Program-made: the position numbers and the translations under genes
Shown: positions 34,162 to 43,947 of the stretch, piece after piece
Numbering within the stretch: the stretch's first letter is position 1
Layout: the number at the start of each line of letters is the position of its first letter
Assembly: GCF_001645125.1 (NCBI RefSeq)
Contig: NZ_LXKA01000087.1
Coordinates: 1-64,000, forward strand
Length of the DNA stretch: 64,000 nucleotides
Reading direction: 5' to 3'
Origin: Paraburkholderia ginsengiterrae
Lineage (GTDB): Bacteria; Pseudomonadota; Gammaproteobacteria; Burkholderiales; Burkholderiaceae
Notes under the pieces: model-generated
The model's input: the letters and a program-made list of their open reading frames with translations, nothing else
Database searches by the model: none
What the model was told of the DNA's origin: nothing

Positions 34162-34430
34162 TACCCCTCGTAACAGAATTGTTTCTTCTCGTTACGATTG
34201 AATGGAATACGTAAACTTCGACGCGATCGCGAAGCCAATTTATTACTCATTTGTAATGTCTAAGGTATTAAAACGAATTTCTTTCAATACCCTAACCAGA
34301 GACTGCGCCATCGATATTCTTTCAATTTAATAACAATCAAAAGCAATCCCCGCCAGCACCAAATCGCAACTCCGTTTATCCTTTTTGCAACACCGTGTAT
34401 CGAACTGTTCCGTCCATTCCCGGAGTGACC
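34162..34430. other. AT-rich intergenic region with two inverted repeats
   Basis: This region between the receptor promoter and the aldo/keto reductase is AT-rich. It contains ATTAC-N6-GTAAT (34242-34257) and GGTATT-N16-AATACC (34264-34291). Both could be operators or promoter elements for the plus-strand gene. No small gene is seen. Confidence 0.4.
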
Positions 34431-35426
34431 ATGCAATACCGCCAATTCGGCCGCACTGGCCTGACCGTTTCGCGCCTGTGCCTCGGCACGATGACCTTCG
34501 GCCTGCAGACTGAAGAAGATGTCTCACACCGCATTCTCGATACGGCAGCGGACGCCGGCGTCAATTTCATCGATACCGCCAACGTGTATCCGCTCGGCGG
34601 CGGCGAAGGCATTGCCGGCCGCACCGAGGAGATTGTCGGGCGCTGGCTGAAGGGCAAACGCGCCCGCTTCATTCTGGCAACCAAGGCCGTCGGCAAAATG
34701 GGGCCTTCCGCATGGGACCAAGGCGCATCGCGCAAACACCTGCTGGACGCCATTGACGCCTCGTTGAAGCGCCTCGGCACCGATTACGTGGACCTGTACC
34801 AGCTCCATTCCGACGACACTCACACGCCGCTCGACGAAACACTTGAAGCATTGGACGTGATCGTGCGTTCAGGGAAAGCGCGCTATATCGGCGTATCGAA
34901 CTTTCTCGCGTATCGGCTGGCGCGCGCCTTGGGCCGCGCGGATGTATTGCGCGTGGCGCGGTTCGTGTCCGTGCAGCCTCGCTATAACCTGCTGTTCCGC
35001 CAGATCGAGCGGGAACTGCTGCCGCTCGCGGCCGAAGAGCAATTGGCCGTGATGCCGTATAACCCCCTCGCGGGCGGCCTGCTCACGGGCAAGCACAAGC
35101 ACGATGCCGCACCGGCGTCCGGGCGTTTCACCGAGACCGTCGGCAAGGCCGGCGCGATGTACCAGGAGCGGTACTGGCATAAGCGCGAGTTCGAAACGAT
35201 CGAGCAACTGAAAGCGATGGTGGCGCCAACCGGCGAATCGTTGACGCGGGTTTCGCTCGCCTGGGTGCTGGCGAATCCGCTCATCACGTCGGCGATTATC
35301 GGCGCGAGCCGCGCCGAGCAGTTGAGCGATACGCTCGCGGCCTCCGAACTCGTGCTCGACGCCCAGATCAAGACACAGCTCGACGAGGCCAGCGTGGCAT
35401 ACCGCTGGGGCGATGCGGCGCGTTAA
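34431..35426 (+). CDS. Aldo/keto reductase
   Basis: This 331-residue protein starts 'MQYRQFGRTGLTVSRLCLGTMTFG' and has Asp-Tyr-Lys-His active-site residues ('NFIDTANVYPLG', 'ILATKAVG', 'YQLHSDD'). A 'SNFLAYRLARALG' loop and a C-terminal NADPH-binding segment follow. It belongs to the AKR family that reduces sugars or aldehydes, in the YajO/IolS-like branch. The ATG at 34431 has GGAG five to six bases upstream. It is separated by 20 bases from the convergent PEBP gene. Confidence 0.93.
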   Translation: MQYRQFGRTGLTVSRLCLGTMTFGLQTEEDVSHRILDTAADAGVNFIDTANVYPLGGGEGIAGRTEEIVGRWLKGKRARFILATKAVGKMGPSAWDQGASRKHLLDAIDASLKRLGTDYVDLYQLHSDDTHTPLDETLEALDVIVRSGKARYIGVSNFLAYRLARALGRADVLRVARFVSVQPRYNLLFRQIERELLPLAAEEQLAVMPYNPLAGGLLTGKHKHDAAPASGRFTETVGKAGAMYQERYWHKREFETIEQLKAMVAPTGESLTRVSLAWVLANPLITSAIIGASRAEQLSDTLAASELVLDAQIKTQLDEASVAYRWGDAAR

Positions 35427-35445
35427 GCGCTATCAGCCATGAGAT

Positions 35446-36015
35446 TCATCGCCCGTAACGCAGGACCGTGCTCGTTGCCGCGAGCACGTGCCCCTTGATC
35501 GCAGCGTGCAAAGCGTCTCTCGTCAAACCGGGCGGCAGTGCGTCGGGCGGCAGATCGAGTGCATAGACCTGCGCGAGGTAGTGATGCGGATTGTCCCCCA
35601 CCGTCGGGCACAGTCCGCGATACCCGGTACCGCCCGACTGGTTCACCCCGTCCACGCTGCCAGGTGGCTGGGGACCGCCCGCGTCGAGCGAGGTGATTGA
35701 GGGTGCCAGCCCATACAGCACCCAGTGCACAATCCCGAGGCCTTTCGCGCCGTCTGGATCAAAGATGGTCACTGCAAAGCTCTTCGCGCCGGCCGGCGCG
35801 TTGCGCCATTGCAGCGCCGGCGAAACATTGTTGCCACCGCAATTATTGGCGCTCGACGCATGGCTCGAATCCACCGTGCCGCCATCCGCCACACCCGGCG
35901 AGGCAACCACGAAGGCATCCGCCGCGCCGGCATGCGCCGCGGCACACGACAGCGCGGCAAACACGCCGGCCGCGAGCAGGCGTCGCACGAAACCCCGTTG
36001 ATTGCTGTGCATCAT
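35446..36015 (-). CDS. PEBP (YbhB/YbcL) family protein, exported
   Basis: This 189-residue protein has a signal peptide (about residues 1-32). The phosphatidylethanolamine-binding-like fold shows 'NCGGNNVSPALQWRNAPAGAKSFAVTIFDPD', 'HWVLYGLAP' and 'GYRGLCPTVGDNPHHYLAQVYALD'. The conserved DPD and GYRGPCPP-like motif place it with bacterial YbhB/YbcL proteins. The ligand is unknown. It lies 34 bases after the glucokinase stop and is the last gene of the glycan operon. Confidence 0.9.
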   Translation of the reverse strand: MMHSNQRGFVRRLLAAGVFAALSCAAAHAGAADAFVVASPGVADGGTVDSSHASSANNCGGNNVSPALQWRNAPAGAKSFAVTIFDPDGAKGLGIVHWVLYGLAPSITSLDAGGPQPPGSVDGVNQSGGTGYRGLCPTVGDNPHHYLAQVYALDLPPDALPPGLTRDALHAAIKGHVLAATSTVLRYGR

Positions 36016-36049
36016 CCCTGGTCACCTCTTCCCGTTTATTGGTCAGACT

Positions 36050-36850
36050 TCACTTGAAGCGGCCCGCCCGCTCGTTCGCCTCCGGCAGTTGCCGCGTCTC
36101 GCGCAAGGAGCGCGGATGCCACAGGCGCGCGCCGCCTTCGATACCCGCGTCGTTCGAAACGGTCGCCACGTTCGCCGGCAAATCGAACTTGAGACGCGCC
36201 GCGTTGCCGCCGCCGATCCACAGTTTGTCGTAATTCACCAGCGCCGCCAAAATGCCGATCACCTTGTGAACGCGCCGGTTCCAGCGTTTATTCCCCGCTT
36301 TCTCGCGCGCAGCCTCGCCGATGTATTCGTCGTAAGCCACGCCCTTCTTGCTGACCGGATGATGCGCAAGCTCGAGGTGAGGCATCAGCTCGCCGTCGCG
36401 GAACATGGCCGTGCCCGCACCCGTGCCGAGCGTCAGCACGAATTCGAGGCCGTGACCTTCGATGGCGGCAAAGCCCTGCATCTCGGCGTCGTTGATCATG
36501 CGCACCGGCAAGCCGCCCAGGCGCTGCGCCAGCGAATCGGCCAGCGGTATGTCGTGCCACCCTTCCACGCCGAAGTGCGGCGCGGTCAGAATGCGGTTGT
36601 TGCGCACCACGCCAGGAAAGCCGATCGACATCAGCGTAGGTGGCGCCTGTTCGACGAGCGGCGCGACCAGCTTCGCCAGCGCGTCCACCAGTTGATCCGG
36701 CGTGCACGGATGCGGCGTCGCGACACGCACGCGTTCGGTCGTCATCTGGCCGTTAGCGTCGATGATCGCGGCCTTGAGGCCGGTGCCGCCGACATCGATC
36801 GCCAGGATCTGCTCGGTACTGCTCTTCACTTTCGTCTTACGCGTCGCCAC
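36050..36850 (-). CDS. ppgK: Polyphosphate-type glucokinase (ROK family)
   Basis: This 266-residue kinase starts at a GTG (36850) with a G-rich ribosome site, just before the family start '...QILAIDVGGTGLKAAII'. The phosphate-binding 'DVGGTG' is followed by a 'LTLGTGAGTAMF' segment, 'HLELAHHPVSKKGVAYDEYIG' and a C-terminal 'YDKLWIGGGNA'. The pattern is that of polyphosphate glucokinases rather than ATP-only ones; direct proof would need assay. It follows zwf by 47 bases and supplies that enzyme's substrate. Confidence 0.88.
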   Translation of the reverse strand: MATRKTKVKSSTEQILAIDVGGTGLKAAIIDANGQMTTERVRVATPHPCTPDQLVDALAKLVAPLVEQAPPTLMSIGFPGVVRNNRILTAPHFGVEGWHDIPLADSLAQRLGGLPVRMINDAEMQGFAAIEGHGLEFVLTLGTGAGTAMFRDGELMPHLELAHHPVSKKGVAYDEYIGEAAREKAGNKRWNRRVHKVIGILAALVNYDKLWIGGGNAARLKFDLPANVATVSNDAGIEGGARLWHPRSLRETRQLPEANERAGRFK

Positions 36851-36897
36851 GGTGCCCCCCGATGATGTTGGTGCGGCTCGATGGATTGCTTCTTGAG

Positions 36898-38508
36898 TTA
36901 CTTCTTCTGGACTGCTTCTCTTTTCAGCGGACGCCATGCGCGACCGTCGCGCGCCAGTAGCGCATCCGCTTGCGCGGGACCCTCGCTGCCGGCCGCATAA
37001 CCGTGCACCGGCAGCGCGCCGCCGGCTCGCGGATGCAGCACGTCGTCCACGGCGCACCAGCTCGTCTCAATGCTGTCGGCGCGCTGGAACAGCGTCTCAT
37101 CGCCGAGCATGCAGTCGTACAGCAAGGTTTCGTAGCCGACGTTGGCGCGTTCCGCGAAAAAATCGCCATAGTCGAAAGACGACTGCACCGCGCCGACCTG
37201 CATGACCGGCCCCGGCGTTTTTACGTTGAAGTCGAAGCTCGTGCCGTGTGCGGGATCGATGCGCAAGGTCAGCACATTCGGCGTGAGCGCGTCGACGGGC
37301 GTGTCACGGAACAGGCGGAACGGCACCGGTTTCAGCTGCACTGAAATTTCTGTGCGACGCGCCGCGAGCCGCTTGCCGGTACGCAAATAGAACGGCACGC
37401 CGGCCCAGCGCCAGTTCTCGACGAACACGCGCGCCGCCGCATAGGTTTCCGTCGTGCTGCCGGGGGAGACGTCCGGTTCCTCACGATAGCCGACGCCGGC
37501 CGGACCTTTTTCGTATTGGCCGAACACCACGTCGTTCGGCGTCAACGGCTGGATCGCGTCGAACACTTCGGCCTTCTTGTCGCGCACGGCCTCAGGGTCG
37601 AACGAGTTGGGCGGCTCCATGGCGACCATGCCGAGCAACTGGAACAGATGGTTCGGCAGCATGTCGCGGAACGCGCCCGTCTGCTCGTAAAACTTGCCGC
37701 GCCCTTCCACGCCGATCGTCTCTGCCGCCGTGATCTGAACGCTGTCGATATATTCGCGCCGCCACATCGGCTCGAACAGCGCATTGGCGAAACGCACCGC
37801 AAGAATGCTCTGCACGGTCTCCTTGCCGAGAAAATGATCGATGCGATACACCTGCGATTCTTTTGCATACGACAGCACATGCGCGTTCAGATCGCGCGCC
37901 GAGGCCAGATCGGTACCAAACGGCTTCTCGATCACGAGGCGGCGGAAACCGCTGCCGTCACCCCCTTCTTTCAACAGGCCCGCTTTGCCGAGATGCTCGA
38001 CGATCGGTTTGAAAAAGCGCGCGCTGACCGCAAGGTAAAAGATCACGTTGCCGCCCGGCGTTGCGTCGAGCTTTTGCTTGAGCTTCGTGAAGGTGTCGTC
38101 GGTTTCGAATTCGCCGGCCATGTATTCGAGGCGCTGCGCGACCCAGTCCCACGCCTTGTCGTCGAGCGTGCCGGCGTGGAACGTGCTGGCTTTGTCGGCG
38201 GCGAATTGCTGCAGGGATTTATGGAGATCTTCGCGCCACTCGCTCGTCTCGCGCTCGCCGTGATTCACGCCGACAATTTTCATGGCGTTGTCGAGCAGGC
38301 CGTCCACCGCCAGGTTATAGAGCGCCGGCGTCAGGAGCCGCCGGGTTAGATCGCCGCCCGCGCCGAAGATCACCAGAGTGCAAGGTGGCGCGGGCCGCTT
38401 GCCGGCCGGCGATGCGGGCGCGTCGTGCGGACTCGCGCTGACTTTGCAACTCGGTCGTTGACTGGCGGCGGCGTGATCGGATGCTGCAGTATTCGGTGTA
38501 GTCGACAT
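36898..38508 (-). CDS. zwf: Glucose-6-phosphate 1-dehydrogenase
   Basis: This 536-residue enzyme has the NADP motif 'VIFGAGGDLTRRLLTPALYNL' (about residues 46-66). The substrate-binding 'RIDHFLGKETVQSILAVRFAN' includes the catalytic His-Phe, and 'GRGKFYEQTGAFRDMLPNHLFQLLGMVAMEPP' follows. The first 40 residues are a Pro/Ala/Ser-rich extension before the Rossmann fold, unusual in length. The ATG at 38508 has GAGG upstream. It produces NADPH and 6-phosphogluconolactone. The neighbours are the glucosidase (20-base gap) and glucokinase. Confidence 0.95.
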   Translation of the reverse strand: MSTTPNTAASDHAAASQRPSCKVSASPHDAPASPAGKRPAPPCTLVIFGAGGDLTRRLLTPALYNLAVDGLLDNAMKIVGVNHGERETSEWREDLHKSLQQFAADKASTFHAGTLDDKAWDWVAQRLEYMAGEFETDDTFTKLKQKLDATPGGNVIFYLAVSARFFKPIVEHLGKAGLLKEGGDGSGFRRLVIEKPFGTDLASARDLNAHVLSYAKESQVYRIDHFLGKETVQSILAVRFANALFEPMWRREYIDSVQITAAETIGVEGRGKFYEQTGAFRDMLPNHLFQLLGMVAMEPPNSFDPEAVRDKKAEVFDAIQPLTPNDVVFGQYEKGPAGVGYREEPDVSPGSTTETYAAARVFVENWRWAGVPFYLRTGKRLAARRTEISVQLKPVPFRLFRDTPVDALTPNVLTLRIDPAHGTSFDFNVKTPGPVMQVGAVQSSFDYGDFFAERANVGYETLLYDCMLGDETLFQRADSIETSWCAVDDVLHPRAGGALPVHGYAAGSEGPAQADALLARDGRAWRPLKREAVQKK

Positions 38509-38528
38509 GGGATTCCTCAATCCTTGTG

Positions 38529-41336
38529 CTATTTCGTCGATGCGTGGGCGTGTTCCGGCGCAGGCGCGGTCGCACTCGCGCCTGCCGGCGCCGCAGTTTG
38601 CGCCACAGCCGACGCGGAATGCGGCGCCGGATCCGCTTCACCCGCCAACGGCACATTGCCCGACGCGGCCATCGCGCGCGGTTGCAACAGCAACGCAACC
38701 AGCCCCGTCCAGCCGGTCTGATGCGACGCGCCCACGCCGCGCCCCGTGTCGCCGTGAAAATACTCATGAAACAGGATCAGATCGCGCGAACGCGGGTCCG
38801 CCTGTAGCAGAGGATAGGCGCCCATCACGGGCCGCTCACCGTCCCTGTTCTTGAGGAACAGCGTCGTGGCCCGGCGCGCCAGTTCATCGGCGATTTCGCT
38901 AAGCGAGAACTTCTGCCCCGATCCGGTTGGATACTCGACGCGGAAATCCTCGCCGTAATAGCGGTGAAATTCGTAGAGCGATTCGATCAGCAGATAGTTC
39001 ACCGGCATCCACACCGGGCCGCGCCAGTTCGAATTTCCACCGAATACGCGCGTATCGGATTCGGCAGGCAAATACTTGACGCAAAAACTGCTCCCGTTGT
39101 GATTGAACACGAACGGGTTGTCCCGATGGCAGCGCGAGAGCGCCCGCACGCCATGATCGGAAAGAAATTCGCTTTCGTCGAGTGCACGGCGCAGTAATGC
39201 TTTCATCCGATGCCCACGCAAGAGCGAGAGCAGCAGCGCGTTGCCCTTGCCTGGCTCGTTCCAGCGCGAGACCAGCTTCGCCAGATCCGGGCGATGTTCG
39301 AGGAACCAGACCAGCCGTTCACGCAAGCCTGGCAAGCCGCCGTGCAGGCGCTCCTCGAGCACGTGCACGGCGAACAGCGGAATCAGGCCGACAATGGAAC
39401 GCACCCGCATCGGCACGTTGCTGCCGTCGGGCAGGCGCAGCTTGTCGTAGAAGAACTCGTCCTGACTGTCCCACAAGCCCGTGTCGCAACCGTCGTCGCA
39501 ACTCACCGCCTCGGCGATGAACAGGAAGTGCTCGAAAAACTTCACGCCGATATCCACGAACACGTGGTTCTCATACGCGAGTTCGAGCGCGATACGCATC
39601 AGGTCGAGCGCATACGCAGCCATCCATGCGGTGCCGTCGGCCTGATCGATGTGGCCGCCGGTCGGCAGCGGCGACGAGCGGTCGAAGATCCCAACGTTGT
39701 CCAGGCCCAGAAAACCGCCCTGGAAAATATTGTGGCCGTCGGCATCCTTGCGGTTCACCCACCACGAGAAATTCAGCAGCAGTTTGTGGAAGACAAGTTC
39801 GAGAAAATCGCGATCCGGCTTGCCGGTGAGCACGCGGTCGATCTCATACACGCGCCACGCGGCCCATGCATGCACGGGCGGGTTCGCGTCGCCGAGCGCC
39901 CATTCGTAGGCGGGAATCTGGCCGTTCGGATGCTGATAGCGGTCCTTGATGAGCAGGAGCAGTTGCCGTTTCGCGAACGCCGGATCGATCAGTGCAAACG
40001 CGGCCGCATGAAACGCCAGATCCCACGATGCGTACCACGGGTATTCCCATTTGTCCGGCATCGACACAATGTCCGCGTTGCACAGATGCCGCCAGTCGAT
40101 ATTGCGGCCGCGTTTGCGATCGGCTGACGGCTTCGGTTGCAGCGGATCGCCGTCGAGCCAGCGCTGCACGTCGTATTGGTAGTACTGCTTCGACCACAGC
40201 ATGCCGGCGAGCGCCTGACGCTGCACGAGACGCGCATCGGGATCGTGGATCTCGTGTTGCAGCGCGCCATAGAATTCGTCCGCCTCGGCGATACGGCGCG
40301 CAAAAACCGCATCGGCATCGAGCGGCACGGCGTCGGGACTCGACTCAGGACGCCAGCGCAGGTACACCACGGCGCGGCCATACGGAGCAAGCTCGATCGG
40401 CGCATGGGCGCCGGCCTTGGTGCCCGCGTCGCGGCGCACGGCCTGCTCGTCGCCGTTCACCAGATAATCGTTGAAGCCGTCTTTGAACGGACCTGCGCCG
40501 TCCATGTTGAAGAGACGTTTGACGTTGGTGTCGTTCTCGCAGAAGAGCCACGTGACCTGCGGCGCGTCCTTCGACCACGCCGTAACGACGATCGGCTCAT
40601 GGCCCTGCTGACGCCCGATCACATGCGCGTCGCCGTCGTGGTCCGTGCCGGCGACGAGCGAGGGTTTGCCTTTGTTCTCCTTCCACGACCACGAATTGCG
40701 CGCCCATATTTGCGGCAGCACATCCAGCGAGGCAGCCTGGTCCGCGCGATTCTCGATCGTCACGCGCATCAGGATGTCGTCGGGTGTGTGTTTGGCGTAT
40801 TCGACCTGGACGTCGAAGTAACGCAAATCGTCGAACACGCCGGTATCGAGAATTTCGTACTCCGGCATGTCGCCGCCCCGGCGCGCGTTTTCCTGAATCA
40901 GGTCGTCGTATGGAAAGGCGGCATGCGGGTACTTGTAGAGCATGCGCATGTACGAATGCGTCGGTGTGCCGTCGACGTAGAAGTACAGCTCCTTCACGTC
41001 CTCACCATGATTGCCTTGCGCGTTGGTGAGGCCGAACAGACGCTCCTTGAGAATCGGGTCTTTGCGATTCCATAGCGCGAGCGAAACGCACCAGCTCAGC
41101 TTGTCGTCGCCGAAACCGGCAATGCCGTCCTCGCCCCAACGGTAGGCGCGGCTGCGTGCATGGTCGTGTGGGAAGTAGTCCCAGGCGGTGCCGTTCGCGC
41201 TGTAATCCTCGCGCACCGTGCCCCACTGCCGCTCGCTGAGATACGGCCCCCAGCGTTGCCAATGCGCACAATCAGCCGAATGCAGCCGGGAGCCTTCAAT
41301 AGTGGCGAGCAGATTGGCAGCGCGCAGCGGTGGCAT
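38529..41336 (-). CDS. GH63-like glucosidase (MGH1-like)
   Basis: This 935-residue protein belongs to the GH63-related bacterial 'glucosidase' family (MGH1-like). Markers include 'RWGPYLSERQWGTVREDYSANGTAWDYFPHDHARSRAYRWGEDG' at the N-terminus, 'YPWYASWDLAFHAAAFALIDP', 'EWALGDANPPVHAWAAWRVY' and 'RGPVWMPVNYLLIESLYEF'. The last 55 residues are Ala/Pro-rich and probably disordered. It probably removes terminal glucose from alpha-glucosides, for example trehalose-like or glycan substrates. It sits between the debranching enzyme and zwf, so glucose release feeds the next steps. Confidence 0.88.
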   Translation of the reverse strand: MPPLRAANLLATIEGSRLHSADCAHWQRWGPYLSERQWGTVREDYSANGTAWDYFPHDHARSRAYRWGEDGIAGFGDDKLSWCVSLALWNRKDPILKERLFGLTNAQGNHGEDVKELYFYVDGTPTHSYMRMLYKYPHAAFPYDDLIQENARRGGDMPEYEILDTGVFDDLRYFDVQVEYAKHTPDDILMRVTIENRADQAASLDVLPQIWARNSWSWKENKGKPSLVAGTDHDGDAHVIGRQQGHEPIVVTAWSKDAPQVTWLFCENDTNVKRLFNMDGAGPFKDGFNDYLVNGDEQAVRRDAGTKAGAHAPIELAPYGRAVVYLRWRPESSPDAVPLDADAVFARRIAEADEFYGALQHEIHDPDARLVQRQALAGMLWSKQYYQYDVQRWLDGDPLQPKPSADRKRGRNIDWRHLCNADIVSMPDKWEYPWYASWDLAFHAAAFALIDPAFAKRQLLLLIKDRYQHPNGQIPAYEWALGDANPPVHAWAAWRVYEIDRVLTGKPDRDFLELVFHKLLLNFSWWVNRKDADGHNIFQGGFLGLDNVGIFDRSSPLPTGGHIDQADGTAWMAAYALDLMRIALELAYENHVFVDIGVKFFEHFLFIAEAVSCDDGCDTGLWDSQDEFFYDKLRLPDGSNVPMRVRSIVGLIPLFAVHVLEERLHGGLPGLRERLVWFLEHRPDLAKLVSRWNEPGKGNALLLSLLRGHRMKALLRRALDESEFLSDHGVRALSRCHRDNPFVFNHNGSSFCVKYLPAESDTRVFGGNSNWRGPVWMPVNYLLIESLYEFHRYYGEDFRVEYPTGSGQKFSLSEIADELARRATTLFLKNRDGERPVMGAYPLLQADPRSRDLILFHEYFHGDTGRGVGASHQTGWTGLVALLLQPRAMAASGNVPLAGEADPAPHSASAVAQTAAPAGASATAPAPEHAHASTK

Positions 41337-41387
41337 GTCGACATCCTTGCGTCAGGCCTGGCGGTGGGACACTCATCGTAGCGCGGT

Positions 41388-43364
41388 TTAGGCGGCGGCG
41401 GTCGTCCAATGGGCAAGCAGGTGTTGAATGCGCAGCAACTCCCCTAGCGACCATGCCTGAAACGGCGTGCCGGCGGGCACGTGCGGGGCGTCGCCATCGG
41501 CGATTTCGCTGAGGTGGTCGAGGCCGGCGTGATCGAGCTGCGCGTACAGCGGGTCCAGAAAACGCGCTTTCGCTTGCGCGCCGGCATCCGCTTCGGCGCC
41601 ATGGACCCGCAACCATGCTTCGACAAACGGGCCGAGCAGCCACGGCCAGACAGTTCCCTGATGATAGGCGCCATCGCGCTCGAGCGGAGACCCGCCGTAG
41701 TGCCCGCGATAAGCGGGAGCGGATGGTGCGAGCGTTCTCAAGCCGAGCGGCGTGAGCAAGTGCGCCTCGACCTGGTCGAGCACCGCGCGCGCCGCCGCGC
41801 CTTCGAGTAGCGGAAACGGCAGACCGCCTACCGCAAAAATCTGGTTGGGTCGAATCGAACGGTCGATAGCGCCTTCAACGTGGTCTACATCCACGTTATC
41901 GAACAGCGCGTGCGTGGCCGGATCGACGAAGCGCTCATGAAATGCCCGCAACGCCCGCTCGGCGGGCGCCTGCCATTGCGCATTCCACGTTGCTGCAATG
42001 CGCAACGCGTTGATCCAGAGCGCCTGCACTTCGACCGGTTTGCCAATACGCGGCGTGACCACCCAGCCGTCGACTTTCGCATCCATCCACGTGAGTTGCA
42101 CGCCAGGTACGCCGGCACTGAGCAGACCGTCGGCGGTAGAAGCGCGGATGTTGAAGCGCGTGCCGTTCGTGTAGCCGGCGAGAATCGCTTCGGCCGCCTG
42201 TTGCAGCCGCTCGCGTGTCGCGGCGCCGGCGTGCTGCGTGACGAGATAGTCGTGTACGGCGACGACGAACCACAGCGAGGCATCGACCGAGTTGTATTCC
42301 GGCGTGTCGCCGTAGTCTGGGAAACGGTTCGGCAACATGCCTTCAGACAGCGTGGCCGACCATTCGAGCAGGATGGCTTCAGCCTCGTCGAGACGGCCCG
42401 AGGCGATCAGCAAACCGCGCATTGCGATGAAGGTGTCGCGGCCCCAGTCGGTAAACCACGGGAAGCCCGCGAGGATCGTACGGCCTTCGTTGCGCGCGAC
42501 GACGTAGGCATCGGCGGAGCGTTGCAGGCGTGAGCCGAGCGTCGCGCGGCGCTGTTGCTCGATGCTTCCGAGTTCCGCTGCGTGGGCGGCGGCTGGCTCC
42601 GCGTTTGCCGATGCGCTGGTTGCGGCCGCCGCGCTGAGAATCATCACCGCGTCGCCATCGGCAAGATTGAAGCTGAATACGCCAGGCGTCGCAAGGTCCT
42701 CGCTGAAGTCAAGGCCACGCTCCCGCTCGCGCACATAGCAAAAGTTGCGATACCAATCAGGCGCGTGCAGGTAAGTGCCGTTCGTTGCCGCACGAATGAC
42801 CGGCCGGTCGCCATACGGTTGCCAGCTCACGCAGCCCTGATCGCCACTCGTCTGCGCGTTGAAGTTGAACGCGGGATTTTCATGGTGCAGCGCATGATAG
42901 TCGCGGCCCGAAAGCAAAGGCCGGACCTTCAACGTGAACGCGTTGGGAAGTGCAGTGCGTTCCGCGCTTTCCAGACGCCAGCGCAACACCGTCTCGCCTG
43001 CCGCCTTGCTAACGAACGTCTCAGCGATGCACACCCAATGCGCGTCGATCTGAATGCGCCATGTCGGCCACGGCTCGGTGCCGAACGCAAGAAGACGCGT
43101 GGTCAGGTCCGGATAGATCACGTCCGGCACATATCGCTGCATGCTCAGCGGATAACGCTGGCCGTCCGCCTCGAGCCATGCCTCCACGCCATTGACGAGC
43201 ACCACGCGCCCGCCCGGCGCGCGCGGGGCGCTCAGCAGTAACGCGTGATAACGGCGCGTGCGCAGCGTACCCACCGTGCCCGACGCGAAACCGCCGAAGC
43301 CGTCCGCCTCGAGCCATTCGTCTTCGAGACGCGTGATGTCGAAAGGCCGTTCGATGAGTGTCAT
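41388..43364 (-). CDS. Amylo-alpha-1,6-glucosidase / glycogen debranching enzyme
   Basis: This 658-residue enzyme starts 'MTLIERPFDITRLEDEWLEADGFGGFASGTVG', the standard N-terminal domain of bacterial debranching enzymes, and has a GDE_C (alpha/alpha-barrel) catalytic domain. 'LAGFPWFTDWGRDTFIAMRGLLIASGR' and 'PNRFPDYGDTPEYNSVDASLWFVVAVHDYL' contain the acidic active-site residues. The ATG at 43364 was chosen over an upstream frame of 38 codons. It is the first gene of the run and faces a divergent lipoprotein gene. Confidence 0.9.
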   Translation of the reverse strand: MTLIERPFDITRLEDEWLEADGFGGFASGTVGTLRTRRYHALLLSAPRAPGGRVVLVNGVEAWLEADGQRYPLSMQRYVPDVIYPDLTTRLLAFGTEPWPTWRIQIDAHWVCIAETFVSKAAGETVLRWRLESAERTALPNAFTLKVRPLLSGRDYHALHHENPAFNFNAQTSGDQGCVSWQPYGDRPVIRAATNGTYLHAPDWYRNFCYVRERERGLDFSEDLATPGVFSFNLADGDAVMILSAAAATSASANAEPAAAHAAELGSIEQQRRATLGSRLQRSADAYVVARNEGRTILAGFPWFTDWGRDTFIAMRGLLIASGRLDEAEAILLEWSATLSEGMLPNRFPDYGDTPEYNSVDASLWFVVAVHDYLVTQHAGAATRERLQQAAEAILAGYTNGTRFNIRASTADGLLSAGVPGVQLTWMDAKVDGWVVTPRIGKPVEVQALWINALRIAATWNAQWQAPAERALRAFHERFVDPATHALFDNVDVDHVEGAIDRSIRPNQIFAVGGLPFPLLEGAAARAVLDQVEAHLLTPLGLRTLAPSAPAYRGHYGGSPLERDGAYHQGTVWPWLLGPFVEAWLRVHGAEADAGAQAKARFLDPLYAQLDHAGLDHLSEIADGDAPHVPAGTPFQAWSLGELLRIQHLLAHWTTAAA

Positions 43365-43574
43365 GAATTGACCAGTCAGGTGAAGCCATGAATCTTTCAG
43401 TGTGCCTGGACTACCCGCGTATGGCACAACGGTGACCATTCTCCTACTTATCACCTGCCAGTTTCTTTCAAAATCCAAACTCCTTGTCCCACGTTATGCC
43501 ACAAGCAAACGTTTCACAATTATTTCTCGAAAGGATTGGAGACTGCATGCGCTTTCACGAAACTGGATGCGGAC

Positions 43575-43889
43575 ATGAGAAGAGATATCGGCCTCGCGAG
43601 TGTCGCTTTGGTTGCGCTCGCAACTTTGGCGTTGAGTGGTTGTGGCGCGGACGACGCCGCACCGTCGGCAGCCTCTTCATCGCCCGAGGTTGCCAATAGC
43701 GGCGCCGCACCCGGCGCGGCGATGCCGTCTGCGACGGCCATGTTCAATCCAGCTTCGATGCCAGCCGTGGATCCCGCTGCCGCGTCAGATCCAATCGTAC
43801 AGAACATGCAAGCCAGTCTCGCTGCCGACAACCGGCAAATCGCGCCCGTCATGCGTTATGCACCCGGCGACAGCACCAGCAGCAACTGA
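43575..43889 (+). CDS. Small lipoprotein
   Basis: This 104-residue protein has a lipoprotein signal ('MRRDIGLASVALVALATLALSGC', lipobox LSGC) followed by an Ala/Ser/Pro-rich tail with no domain. The ATG at 43575 has a short GGA ribosome site. It lies 58 bases before the phospholipase C gene and may be co-transcribed. A GCGCGC-GAG-GCGCGC hairpin sits between them at 43903-43917. Confidence 0.72.
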   Translation: MRRDIGLASVALVALATLALSGCGADDAAPSAASSSPEVANSGAAPGAAMPSATAMFNPASMPAVDPAAASDPIVQNMQASLAADNRQIAPVMRYAPGDSTSSN

Positions 43890-43947
43890 TCCGATTCCAC
43901 CGGCGCGCGAGGCGCGCTATTCTTCCCCCCGCAGAAGGTGATATTCG

